This document shows positions 53,591 to 64,000 of a DNA stretch of 64,000 nt, in pieces. The stretch is taken from positions 49,606,600 to 49,670,599 of the forward strand of contig CM055097.1 in the NCBI GenBank assembly GCA_029204225.1, in the 5' to 3' direction. Position 1 is the stretch's first letter. Each line of letters starts with the position of its first letter. The notes under the pieces are model-generated. The model ran no database searches, had not been told where the DNA came from, and was given only the letters and a program-made list of their open reading frames with translations. The stretch comes from Diphasiastrum complanatum (Eukaryota; Streptophyta; Lycopodiopsida; Lycopodiales; Lycopodiaceae). Position numbers and translations under genes: made by a program.

Positions 53591-53921
53591 AGGAATCCAT
53601 TCCTAATAATGACACCTTTCATAAATTGTTTTTAACATAGTTTGCCCCCCATCAGACGATTGATGGCGATACCTTGACTTCTCTCCAACAAGGAGCCAGA
53701 GAGCAAGTTAGATAAAAATTATCCAAGTTATCTTTCAAGTCTTATTGGAAAGCTAGGATTCTTAAGTTTAGAGCATCGTCAGGTGGACAATCCAACTCAG
53801 AGGTGTTAGTTCAACATGTTTATATGCATTTTGAGTTGAGTATTCAATCCGTCAATCCAAATGATAAAAAAAAGTGTAATTGTAAATATCTGAATCATTA
53901 TATATTTTATGCAACTAAATT

Positions 53922-54000
<79 letters not shown>

Positions 54001-55275
54001 TTATCTATTTAGAACTCATACTCTATTCAGATTTATATCCACATACATAATGGAATGGGATGCCACACAATCACTTGCAGGTATATTGGATGTCATACAT
54101 TCAAATATATAAAAATTGTAGTACAAATGCAGATTTTTAAAAGAATTTGCTAATAGCATTATCTATTTTTATGAAGCACTTTACATTCTAGATACGCATG
54201 GAGGATTTGGAAATCTTGAGGTCCTTCCACTTCCAAACTTGGATAGTGAAGAATGGATTACTCTCAACATTGTTTTGGAATCATTTCAATGCAAGCTCTT
54301 TACTGATGTAAAGAATTCTATGAAAATAAGTACTGGGTCCAAAAATGTCCGATTAAGTTGGTTTATTTCTTTGAATGTATTTGTTGATTTTTTTTTCGAC
54401 TGCAAATGTGCATAAAACACCGACATTATTTGTTTGTAAGGTTTTTTCAGATGATAAATTGTCGAAACTTATGGACAAAGGTTGGGACTATAAATCAAAT
54501 GGAGATATAGCGAATAAAAAAAGACTCCATTTGCTTTCGATATCAAATTCAAAGACAAATGTTGAGCTTTAATTTCAACTAGCAAAGATGGAAAAAGAGT
54601 GGTACAACATGGATACCATTATATCAAGACATGGAACAAGATTGACACACAAATAGAAAGCAAATTGACATTACATACAATGATGAACTTATTACTACTA
54701 TTGAAGTTGAAGAAGATTGGAGCCTTCACTATATCAGAACAGAGGTTGTCTTATTAAAATACGAGCTTCATGAATATTTTAGGTTCATTGTTCATGAGAA
54801 ACTTTTGCAAATACGGAAAAGACAAGAACAATTTACAAAATGCAAAGATTTAGGTACAATGATCAAGGTGATAGAAGAGCCATGATATGCAAAAGCAAGT
54901 ACATGAGACCGTGAAAATACATGTACAATGTTAAAGCTCTTTTAAATATCAATAAAAATGAGCTTCGAATGTTGGGCTTTTTCTACAAACTATGTTTCTA
55001 TGGGTAATGACTATTTTTCTTCTGCAAATATATTAGAATTTCATTCCACTATGGTCTTAAAATTCTTTGGATTCTTTTTCTTGTAGCTGTGTTTACTTCC
55101 TCTCTTTCTTTCATTAGAGGAGTTCTAAATCCAAAAAAGACCCTTTGTAAAGATTCTCTTTATATGTTTTTTCAAATTTCCTTACACATGGACCAATCAA
55201 AACACTCAAATTTGAAATCTACGTAGCGTAACTTTTTTAGTCCACATTAAAAATGGCATAACTTTTTGAGCTACG
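53591..55275. other. non-coding DNA with (AC)n, no gene recognised
   Basis: Apart from the (AC)n block at 53925-53999 there is only AT-rich sequence. Frames between 54180 and 54570 are broken and match nothing I recognise. Confidence 0.5.
53925..53999. repeat. (AC)n microsatellite, about 75 bp
   Basis: An uninterrupted AC dinucleotide run. Confidence 0.97.
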
Positions 55276-55814
55276 TGTCATGTGCCAACCTTAGCATTCA
55301 AACATATAATCCATTCATTAAACATCAAATTACAATGGAATTCCAAGAAATCAAGAAACTAGTCAAAAATCAAGAAGATAGCTAAAAGTAGCAAAACTTC
55401 ACCAAATTAGGCAAAGTAAGGTATTTTTATTCATGATTATTGATCATTCACAAGATAGGGCCTGATTCTAGAGCATGATCATAGCTCTCATGTGATTTTA
55501 GGCACATGAACCACTTTCTTCATGAAGAAAGCTCTCCAAGAGAAGCTCCAAGATCTCTTAAAACTCAAAATTACAAAATGAACAATAGCCTCCAAATTTA
55601 GCACAACCTCAGCTATTTATAGTGGTCATTTGTGCCTCTACTATAAGTTTGGGGCCTTATTTAGCTAAATTGGGCCTTACAACCATTATTACAATTTCGC
55701 TATGAGATACCTTATCAACTGTCTTAATGACTAACTCTAGTCTACTTTAGCTCCATGGCCATATTTGGCAATTCATTAGTAAGCTCATGGGCTAATTATA
55801 TGCGACACATGACA
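55276..55814 (-). repeat. 3' LTR of the SAUR-carrying element
   Basis: Inverted TGTCATGTG/CACATGACA ends. In the element's own direction it carries a CTATAAATAGC TATA box (about 55623-55613). Confidence 0.87.
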
Positions 55815-57480
55815 CTCCCCCTACTTTAAGCATTTTTGCCCTCAAAAATGAAGGTCATGAAGTCCTTTGTTGAGTGCCATGTTTCGTGAATCCTTTGGAG
55901 GAAGTTGAGAAGTATTTGAGACCTTGAGTGAGAAACATCTTTCCATGTATTATTCTCATAAATGGCCATCTTTTGTTTGTCATATTTCAGTGCCTCAGGT
56001 TCAGCTTTCAGCCTGTCATTGTAGAACAAGGTTGCAGCGGAATTTCTTTAGAAAAACCTTTGATCTACAAACTAATCCCATAGATTTGATAAGATCATTG
56101 AAGAAGAGATTGATGAAACACAGGAAAGCCTCAAGTTGCATTAGTTTTGCATGGGTTGACAAGATCCAAGCAACATGACATTCAATAGTCTTCCTCCCCA
56201 GTATCTCTCTTGATTGGATAGGCTATCCAATTCCAGATGTGTCTTTTTTTGTCCCTGCATCCGGTCTTATAGCCTTATGCATTGCTCCTTGATGTAGGAT
56301 AGTGGTATCCATTTCTAACTCCAAAGCATTTATTAGAGCCATGCATCCCACATTCGGATTCATCAAATCCCATGCAGTGAAGGGATCTTTTTGGTCATCT
56401 GTACACAAGGAATTTGACGATTTTGAATTTAGTTTCCATGTTAACCTGCTTTCCTTGTTGATAGGATTGATGACATTCTCTAATGCAAGAATGTTCAAGG
56501 ATTTTGCACCAACTCCTTCCATCAATATCACATTAGATTCATTAGTTGGTAGCTCGGTGCAAATTTGCTTCAGATCTTTGGATGGATCTCTTATTCTTGA
56601 CTTCATTGAAGCAATGTCAATACCAATTTCATCGTCAAAAAGCTCGTTGTTGTATTGGTATTTGAATTTTGCATCAGTGTTATACCACTCGCTTAATCCA
56701 TGTTCAGGAATAATTTCATATAGATCATTATCAATAATATGGTCATAACCACTGATTTGTGGAGTATAGCATAATTCTCGACAATCGAATTGTACTCCAT
56801 GATTTAACTGCAGTCATAGAAGTTCGTTCTACTCATAGTATACCTCCTTGTTTTGACCTTGGTCATGATCATTACAATTGTCGGACAAGACTTGATCTTG
56901 ATTCTCAAGTTGGTCTTCATCCACTTGTCCATTGGTGTTTTGTTGATATTGTTTTGTCTCCGTGGAGGATAGATTGATATTAAGAATTTTGTTTTCTTCC
57001 TCAAAACCATCAGCTTCATCAGAAGATTCATGATCTTGTCTGCTCAAAACATCTTGATTAATATATGCTTTGGCTTGGAAGTTTTCCCTTGGACTAGAGA
57101 GAACGTTGTTTCATGAACATCAATAGTGGTACACAATTCAAGATTAGTAGTTTGAATATCAATTGGCTGTTGTGGAATACTAGCCGATTGCAAGATAGAG
57201 TCCAAACGAGCGACCATCTTGTTGTACATTTCTTCCCATCTTTGCTTTGACCTTTCTTGTAATTGTTGCCCTGTTTGTTTCATTTGTTCGGTACTATCCT
57301 GTATGGCAATTAAAAGTGTATCTAATATTTTCTTTGTTCCACCGGTCACTTTACTGATAGTAGTGTCTACACTATTATTTGATCTTCCATGAATACTAAT
57401 TCACTATTGTTGAGGTGATGGTGTTTGACTTCCCACAAAATTGACATCGGGATTGGAAATTGTCGCTCCACTTGCCACAA
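55815..57480 (-). other. minus-strand ORF fragments of the SAUR-carrying element
   Basis: Short frames at 57349-57044 (helix-prone, QMKQTGQQLQERSKQRWEEM), 57047-56804 (acidic, Asn/Asp/Gln-rich) and 56606-56223. They may be pieces of a decayed gag-like protein because the first is coiled-coil-like, but no gag or zinc motif is visible, so no product is assigned. Confidence 0.4.
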
Positions 57481-57639
57481 TAATATTCCTTTCCTGAAAG
57501 AAATAAAACCGTTGAAAATTTAAAATTTGATAGTAAATTTTGTTTCCTGAGCACAAGGGAGTAAAAAGAGCAAAGTATATCCTACGAATATTCCAAAGAA
57601 ATATTTCTCAAAATATTCCGTAGGGAGGCGTTGAAGAGG

Positions 57640-57935
57640 TCCGTGAAAAGATTGAGAGAGAGAGAGAGAGGGAAAATAGGTGACGAAGAAACTTAGAGAG
57701 ATAAAATCTCAACCTACGAAACTTAGAGAGAGAAAATCTTAACCGATGCAACTTAGAGAGAGAAAATCTCAACTGACCAAACTTAGAGAGAGAAAATCTC
57801 AACGGATGCACTCTTAGAGAGAGAAGCGAGGTAGCCGAAGTCGCGAGGAGAGAGAAACTCAACCGAAGCATGTAGAGAGAGAAGCGAGGTAGCCGAAGTC
57901 GTGAGGAGAGAGAGGAAACTGAACCGAAGCACGTA
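57640..57935. repeat. minisatellite of AACTTAGAGAGAGAAAATCT units
   Basis: About four units of roughly 30 bp (57690-57805), each with AACTTAGAGAGAGAAAATCT followed by CAACYGATGCA-like spacers. They are followed by two units of roughly 60 bp (about 57808-57930) with TAGAGAGAGAAGCGAGGTAG and CCGAAGTCG. Confidence 0.8.
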
Positions 57936-57989
57936 GAGAGAGAAGGGAGTTTGTGAAAGATGATGGGTGATCGTGATCATTATGTTTTG

Positions 57990-58380
57990 CCCATAATGGG
58001 AAGGCGTATGCATCTTTGGAGTGTAATTCACCTTCGCGGGGGCGTACTTCCCTGAGGACAAAGTCTTGCGAGTATGTGGAGGATAGACGCTCGTTTGCTA
58101 GCAAAGGAGATGTCCCTGACGGTTGTTTTGCAAGTGTATGTCGGCCGGGATCAGAGGCGCTATGTCATTAGTGATCGTTACTTGAAGCACCCTGTGTTCA
58201 GATCGTTGATGCAGAAATCGGGAGTATCGCTGGATGAAAAAGGGCAACATAAAATTTCCATGTGAGGTTGTTCTATTTGATAATCTTCTGGAACATTGCA
58301 TTGATCCTATCTTTCTTGAAGGTTGTGAAGTGATTGTAGTAGAGATTAATCTATCTTCGTCAATACAAATTTCTTTCTAA
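57990..58380 (+). pseudogene. SAUR-like (auxin-induced) gene fragment, frameshifted
   Basis: SAUR proteins are small plant proteins that promote acid growth by inhibiting PP2C.D phosphatases at the plasma membrane. Three plus-strand frames give the SAUR core in order: GDVPDGCFA (58106-58132), VYVGRDQRRYVISDRYLKHP and VFRSLMQKSG with DEKGQHKI (58134-58256), then PCEVVLFDNLLEH to a stop at 58378-58380. One extra base at each join (near 58133 and 58257) breaks the frame, so it is a pseudogene as read. The upstream open frame from about 57990 has no clear start. It lies antisense inside an LTR element with no intron visible; capture of a host transcript or gene is likely. The family call rests on motif memory. 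Confidence 0.78.
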
Positions 58381-59119
58381 ATTGCTTCTGGAGGTTCCTG
58401 TCAATGTAGAAGACACCTATTGCTTGATCATAAATCACTTCGCTGTCAGATGTACATAATCTCTGTTGAGCAAGATTATGAGGAAAAGAAGTTGAACGAG
58501 AGATTCGCCAAGCTATCAGATGGAGTTGCCATCATGCAGGTAGGAGCTCAAACGAAGACTAAATGCGCCCAAGGCTGCTGTTGAGGAAGTTGAGGAAGGA
58601 ATGGGGGTACGGTTGTGGCTGTTATAGGCCTGTGCAAAGGTAGGGTTAGAGTAGGCGAGGGTAGGGTTGACGAGGGTAGGGTTAGGTTTTTATTTATTTA
58701 TTTATTTTTATTTTTAACAAAAATGAAACTTCAAGATGAAAGAACTGCAAAAATATCTACAAAGAAATAGAACTTCAAGAATGAAAAATTGAAGTGCTTC
58801 TTTCCCAAATTCTCTACTCAAACTAGAACTTGACCTCTTCCACAAGATTTGTCATATCTCCCTCAATTTTCAACCAAATTGGCTCAGATTCAACCTAAGA
58901 GTGGGATCTACAATCCTACAGAATTACAGTAGAAAAGTTTGGCCAAAAATGGAGAAAAAAAAAATAAAAAAATAATAAATGAAGATTAGATGGTAAAAAA
59001 TTGAATCAAAATTTGCTGAAAATTGAAAAATCAAGAAAGCTAGAACAAAAAACTCTACCAAATTTAGCAAAATCCCCCAAATCTGATGGGTAAAGGATCT
59101 AATGCTCTGATATTAAAAT
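58381..59119 (-). other. 5' internal region of the SAUR-carrying element
   Basis: Leader-like, AT-rich, with a GTAGGGTTRGMG-type short repeat near 58640-58690. A degenerate primer site lies near 59117-59107. No gene is seen. Confidence 0.5.
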
Positions 59120-59682
59120 TGTCATGTGCCAACCTTAGCATTCAAACATCTAATCCATTCATTAAACATCAAACTACAATGGAATTGCAAGAAATCAAGA
59201 AACTAGTCAAAAATCAAGAAGATAGCTAAAAGTAGCAAAACTTCACCAAATTAGGCAAAGTAAAGTATCTTTATTCATAATTATTGATCATTCACAAGAT
59301 AGGGGCCTGATTCTAGAGCATGATCATAGCTCTCATGTGATTTTAGGCACATGAACCACTTTCTTCATGAAGAAAGCTCTCCAAGAGAAGCTCCAAGATC
59401 TCTTAAAACTCAAAATTACAAAATGAACAATAGCCTCCAAATTTAGCACGACCTCAGCTATTTATAGTGGTCATTTGTGCCTCTACTATAAGTTTGGGGC
59501 CTTATTGTGCTAAATTGGGCCTTACAACCATTATTACAGTTCCGCTATTCTCAATTATAGCGAGGTTGTTCGAGCCACCTTATTAACTGTCTTAATGACT
59601 AACTCTATTCTACTTTAGATCCATGGCTATATTTGGCAGTTCATTAGTAAGCTCATGGGCTAATTATATGCGGCACATGACA
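59120..59682 (-). repeat. 5' LTR of the SAUR-carrying element
   Basis: Pairs with 55276-55814 and has the minus-strand TATA box at about 59467-59457. It carries about 24 bp more than its partner near 59545-59575. Confidence 0.87.
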
Positions 59683-61640
59683 TTTTGGAGTTCAAAACTC
59701 CCCTAATGGGTCTGTGCTCCTTCAACTTGATCTCTTCTTTAACAATAGATATCTCATGATAAAATACAAGACCTTTGTGATCCATAATAGTGCCATCAGG
59801 CGAAAGGACTCTTAGTTTTGATCTTGCTTCCAAATCAACCTTATAATTTTTAGGATCACATTTTATTGCCTTTGTAAGAATGAGTCCGATTATATCTTGT
59901 CTAAATTTGTACACATCATACATGTGTACACACCAAGTGAGAACTGCAAACAGAAACAAAATTGAGTCAAGAAATATAGCCACATTCAAAATGAAAAATA
60001 TATCAAGTAAAAAATAAGAAGAATTGTGCTGCTCACTTGCTCAGTATCAACTGTATCTTGTTGAACATTATACCACTCAAAAATCTCTTTGCATTATAGA
60101 GCGTAAACCACCCGCAACTAAATGTATCTTGTTGTTGGGAAGTGTGTACATCAAAAGTAAATATTAGATCATTTTCATTTAAGGTCTATCTAAATAAAAT
60201 TTTGTATACATTCATCACTAATGCTGATAACTTGATTGATATTATTCTTGGTCTGGCCATAGATGTGGCTGAAGTTGGCAATTCTTCAAGAATCATAAGA
60301 AGTTGTTTATCAAAAAATTTATGAACCTTCTCACAAGAATTCATTTTCATGCGAATAGGTTTCACCATCCCATCAATAATAGTGGCCATGGAGATTATAT
60401 TTAAGTTCCAATGTAGCTTGCAAAACAAATATTTTTTTATTGATCACTTTTTGACATGTTATCAAAGTAAAGCTTGTAGTACAACAAATAAGGCTCAATA
60501 TAATACTTACTTGAATGCATAAGAAACCACGAATAGTTTTGTAGTTGGACCTGCATTATACAAAAATCTTCTTCAAAAGATTCACCACTTCAATGTTTTG
60601 CATGAGATTTTGCTTTATAGAAAGACCATTGATGATAAAAATTTCTTTTTTGAATCTTGACTGATTATGTATTGCAGCAACACTAGCCCACCATCAATTA
60701 TAATGGCATCTGTTACATATTCTCTTTTCTTTTTAAGTACGTTATATATAAAATCATAAAATTATAACATATAACCAATTTTTGAGATAGTTAGAGAAAA
60801 ATAACCATTGAGTGCATCAATCTTCTTATTAATAATTTTTTCATATTCATTATAATAATCAAACTCAAAATTGAGTTGGATCATAAGGAGTATGTACTAG
60901 AATATTCAATTTGTTTATAGTATTCTCAGACATTTGTGGTACATCATGATCAGAAATTAGTGAAAATACAGTATCCACAGTCACCTTTTCTAAAATGTGT
61001 TCTTCTGTATCAATACTTGTCAAGCTATCAAATTCTAAGAGTTTTATTTTTATTTGTTTTTTTTTTCTTTACCCTTCTACTACGTATTCCCTTCTTCGTG
61101 AATGTCTCGGGGTGTTGGGATCTCTTTGGTCTCGATTGCTTGCGAGTCATCCACGTGAGAAGTTTGCTCTATCCTTGGAATCTTTAGGCATAATATGACA
61201 GGCCTTGCATGGATAGCAAGCAAGAAGCAATCCTCAAAAAATTGAACTTGAAAATCTTCATAAGCTTCTTGAAAGACCACTATTGCTGAAACTGTAAAAT
61301 GATTGTACTTAAACCATATTCTCCTCTAGTAATTTCATGTACCAAATGATAAAATGGAGCCATTGGAATCATAACCTCTGTCAACTTTTGTCAATTTTTT
61401 TTATCTCTCTCATCCAACGGCTTCTTCTCATTGATGTTCTCTTGCCAATACTGAGCAACCCGAGACCTTGCATTGGATTGGGAACTTGATCAGTCCTAGA
61501 TAGTAGTTTTCTTCTAGCCATAACAAGAATCTAATAGTGGCCTCAACGATCCAAAAGATGGTGATGAAGCTCAAATATCCAAAATGTACGAAATGAATAT
61601 TGGACTTATGCACAACTAGCAAAATAGATACTTATGACAT
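59683..61640. other. unassigned AT-rich DNA
   Basis: Minus-strand frames of 60-110 codons (59989-59660, 60428-60186, 61280-61080) look protein-like in composition but match no family I recognise and lack a common frame. They may be the decayed inside of another retrotransposon. No RNA gene is seen. Confidence 0.4.
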
Positions 61641-63100
61641 CTAGAGTCTGTGAAAACTAAAAAAGAAGTGTCCAGATTGGGGTCCATGAAATTTATACAG
61701 AGTTTATCCCACACGTGTGCAATCAAATTTGAAATACATGTGTTGAATATTTATTCATTAAAATAATTGCATGGACAAGTTCTTGAATTCTGACATGTTA
61801 GTGACCAATGTCATTAAGATTATGTTATATGTCAGGAACAGACTAGCCATAAACACTACAAAATAGCTTGAAAACACTTAAATCACAATAAAAACACCTT
61901 ACTAGACTCAAAAAAAAAAAACAGAACAAAAAAAATAGATAATAAATTTAGAAAACTACACTCTCCTCTACTGGTGAAAGTGAAAAATGAATTGTAAAAT
62001 TCTTTTATTACATCATTTGGTCCACACATAGTTGTGAAAATTCACACGTGTGGGAATGCCCTAATGTGTGAAATTGATCTTCTAAGCAAAGCTTATGCAC
62101 TTTAGATCTTCTATTGATTGAAATCCAAGATCAATTGATGAAATCTAAGGCAAAGAGGCAAAGTTACATGCATACATTCATAACCAAAGTAGTAGTTTCA
62201 CACGTGTGGAAGCTCAATCATAAAAAAACTAAGTTAAATTAAGCTCCTCTCCTTGGGTAGAGAGAGAAAGTGAAATACACACAAAATTGAGAGATCTCCA
62301 AATTGACTCAAAAGCTCACCTTAGATTATGATAGAAATGAAGAGTACAAGTAAAACCTTCAATCCTATTGGACCCCTCAACAATAGCCTCTCTTTAAGTG
62401 AATCATCCTTTGAAGGACACTTACATCCTTGAGCAAAGTGTTGATTATCAAGATTGCATTTGATTTCAAGATTAGATCCATCATGGATAAAGTTCATAGT
62501 ATGTGGACTAGTCAAGCTAGTTTGCTTAATCTGATAATCAACACTTCTGCTCATCTTAATGATTTTGATCTCTATGATCTTTGTGATCTTTATGAGGCAT
62601 GTAAGCCTCTAATTATCATCATGGTGCAGCCATCTTCATGCAAATGGTACTTTCAAATCAAATATCATCATCAAGCATGGAGGAAGCACATGGATATAGT
62701 GGAAATTGGTGGAATGCTCATCAAAGATGTTGGCAAATGATTCTACCAAAGAAATCTTATCATGGATATGGTGAGGGTGCTGCTATGATGGATCCCTTGG
62801 CTGATCTACACTTGTTATGCATACCAAAGGATCCACTCAAAAAATTTCACAAACTCGATTGATCTAGTACCTTACCAAGCTAGTTTTTGCGGAGTGTGAA
62901 AATAGTCAAAAGTCTATCTTGGTGATTTATGATTTTATGTTTGTGAGTACATTACACACGTGTGGAGCATGTTCCCCATGTGTGTAAAATAGCTAGAATA
63001 GTTTATTAATGTTGACTTAGGGGTATCATAAAGATTGCTAGTCAAGCATCTTGGTGTCACTAGGTGATAGGGCCAATTTTGGCTTTAGAGGTCAAATGGT
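61641..63100 (+). mobile_element. CACACGTGTG-bearing non-autonomous LTR element remnant
   Basis: Perfect CACACGTGTG at 61710-61719, 62043-62052, 62200-62209 and 62955-62964. The segment 62750-62896 matches the internal 3' end of the 3.65 kb element (TATCATGGATATGGTGA, ACCAAGCTAG), and GCGGAG before TGTGAAAATAG at 62897 marks the start of the 3' LTR on the plus strand. The other borders are unresolved. The frames at 62429-62862 have no recognised domain. Confidence 0.6.
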
Positions 63101-64000
63101 CAAGTACAACATGTTTTGTCATGATTAGGCCAAATTCAAATGTGATGTAACCTCTAGCTAATTGGTTGCTTACACATGTCAAGTTTAGGTTTGATGAGTG
63201 ATGCACCCTATGGAGAAGTTTACAAATTGCCTCGAACCATGTAAAAATATGATTTCTCAAACTGTGAGTATCAAACTCATTCTTGCTCTTACCAGATCTA
63301 AGAGCATACTTCTGATGATACAATATCTTGCTTCTAAAATATTTTGGAAACATAATCTAAGCATCAATGACAAGAAATATGTCCACACAATAGGCATCAT
63401 CCATAACTAGAATTGCCTTACATGAATTTTGAGATGTAAAAATCTCAATAAATCAAGATAGTACATCAAGTAATGGAAGAGAAGCATAAGTGAGGATGTT
63501 GGAGTGGATACCACTTGAAACTTGCCTCCCTTTACCATGAGAAATGAGCCATAAAGACTTGGCCATCCATCTTGAAGATCCCCTTGCATCCATGTGTTGA
63601 GGATACTCCTCCTCAAATCTTGACCCCATCACATCTTGATAGTCTTCAATAGATATAATCTGTGATGCATCTTGAGATGCCTATCTTGACCCCTTCCAAG
63701 GTTGAATGTAAATCTTTGTAATACCCTATTACATACATATTTTCTTCAATTACAATTTTGTGATGCAAAACCCCAATCAACCTACTCAACTGATGAAGAT
63801 AACAACCGAATATGAAGGTTGCGACAATGACAAGTTATTCAAAGACATATCAAAGATAAAAGAGGCCTAATAAATGTGACTGAAGGACTAACACATTTGT
63901 TAAAGAAAGCATGATATGCATGAAATGTTGCAAGTGGCCCGTGATGGTATCCGGAGTGCTTAGGATAGAGCTAAGCACTATGCTGATCTCAAGAGGTCTC
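63101..64000. other. unassigned DNA at window end
   Basis: Possibly still LTR sequence at first; later frames (63616-63407 on the minus strand) are not recognised. A hairpin with 9-bp arms AGTGCTTAG/CTAAGCACT and a 7-nt loop lies at 63955-63979. Confidence 0.4.

Larger units (their letters stand above)
55276..59682 (-). mobile_element. LTR element (4.4 kb) carrying a captured SAUR fragment
   Basis: LTRs 55276-55814 and 59120-59682 (539 and 563 bp) both run TGTCATGTGCC...CACATGACA and are near-identical except for a segment near 59545-59575. The minus-strand orientation follows from AAGTAGGGGGAG, a polypurine tract, just inside the left LTR, and a degenerate primer site (AATATCAGAGC) just inside the right LTR. 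The internal region has no RT or integrase. It holds short minus-strand ORFs, a minisatellite and a plus-strand SAUR pseudogene. Flanks (CTACG and TTTTG) do not match as a target duplication. Confidence 0.85.

Noticed and set aside
54180-54575. Possible gene fragment with a 65-codon ORF
   Set aside because: Frames are interrupted and no domain was recognised.
57690-57805. Regularly spaced repeats resembling a CRISPR array
   Set aside because: Units are directly abutting, spacers are also repeated, and the setting is a plant LTR element; this is a minisatellite.
59660-61280. Minus-strand frames with protein-like composition
   Set aside because: No family could be recognised and the pieces do not share a frame; listed only as unassigned DNA.
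63955-63979. 9-bp-arm hairpin at the window end as a terminator or RNA gene
   Set aside because: A single short hairpin in AT-rich DNA without other signals.

Overview
This window is repeat-dominated nuclear DNA of a land plant, most likely a seed plant with a large genome. The evidence is a spliced single-copy eukaryotic gene with a 10.5 kb first intron, several families of plant Ty1-copia and Ty3-gypsy elements primed by initiator Met-tRNA (primer sites of the TGGTATCAGAGC type), MITEs, tRNA-derived retroposons and long dinucleotide microsatellites. Nothing looks bacterial, organellar or viral. The species cannot be named from what is visible.

The one intact host gene is SSU72, the RNA polymerase II CTD phosphatase. 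It lies on the + strand in four exons (10301-10515, 20991-21136, 21337-21455, 25106-25207) and encodes 193 residues with the CX5RS active site. Intron 1 has been filled by a GAACCGTGG-palindrome MITE, a + strand gypsy remnant, a - strand gypsy remnant with its LTR, and a second MITE. A cluster of GGAAGG palindromes lies just upstream of the gene.

Layout: 1-2760, 3' part of a decayed copia (+); 3254-4353, gag of another copia (-); 4903-5141, a TRIM-like unit whose 155-bp LTR holds a tRNA-like segment; 5142-6040, LTR-like DNA rich in CACACGTGTG; 6040-8640, non-coding with a small MITE and a tRNA-like mini-retroposon; 8640-9480, palindrome cluster; 9500-25210, SSU72; 26529-26629, second tRNA-like mini-retroposon; 27224-27339, (GA)n; 28020-29815, copia remnant (-) followed by a non-autonomous LTR element (+); 29880-35170, two opposed copia pieces interrupted by a solo LTR of the same family; 35454-40715, a nearly complete 5.3 kb LTR element carrying only gag plus a degenerate protease; 43560-45180, copia 3' end and microsatellites; 45640-47733, second copy of the non-autonomous family, partly inverted; 47734-53590, a copia whose gag is split by a young 3.65 kb non-autonomous LTR element (830-bp LTRs, GCCAC target duplication); 55276-59682, an LTR element that contains a frameshifted SAUR (auxin-induced) gene fragment; 61640-63100, another CACACGTGTG-bearing LTR element.

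The best candidates for something undescribed are: a two-G-box module repeated in several LTRs (at least ten perfect CACACGTGTG 10-mers in 64 kb); the retrotransposon-captured SAUR sequence; the gag-plus-dead-protease element; the TRIM-like LTR with Pol III-type boxes; and two tRNA-like mini-retroposons that share a CATTCATT target. All reading and counting was done by eye; percentages and mismatch counts are approximate.
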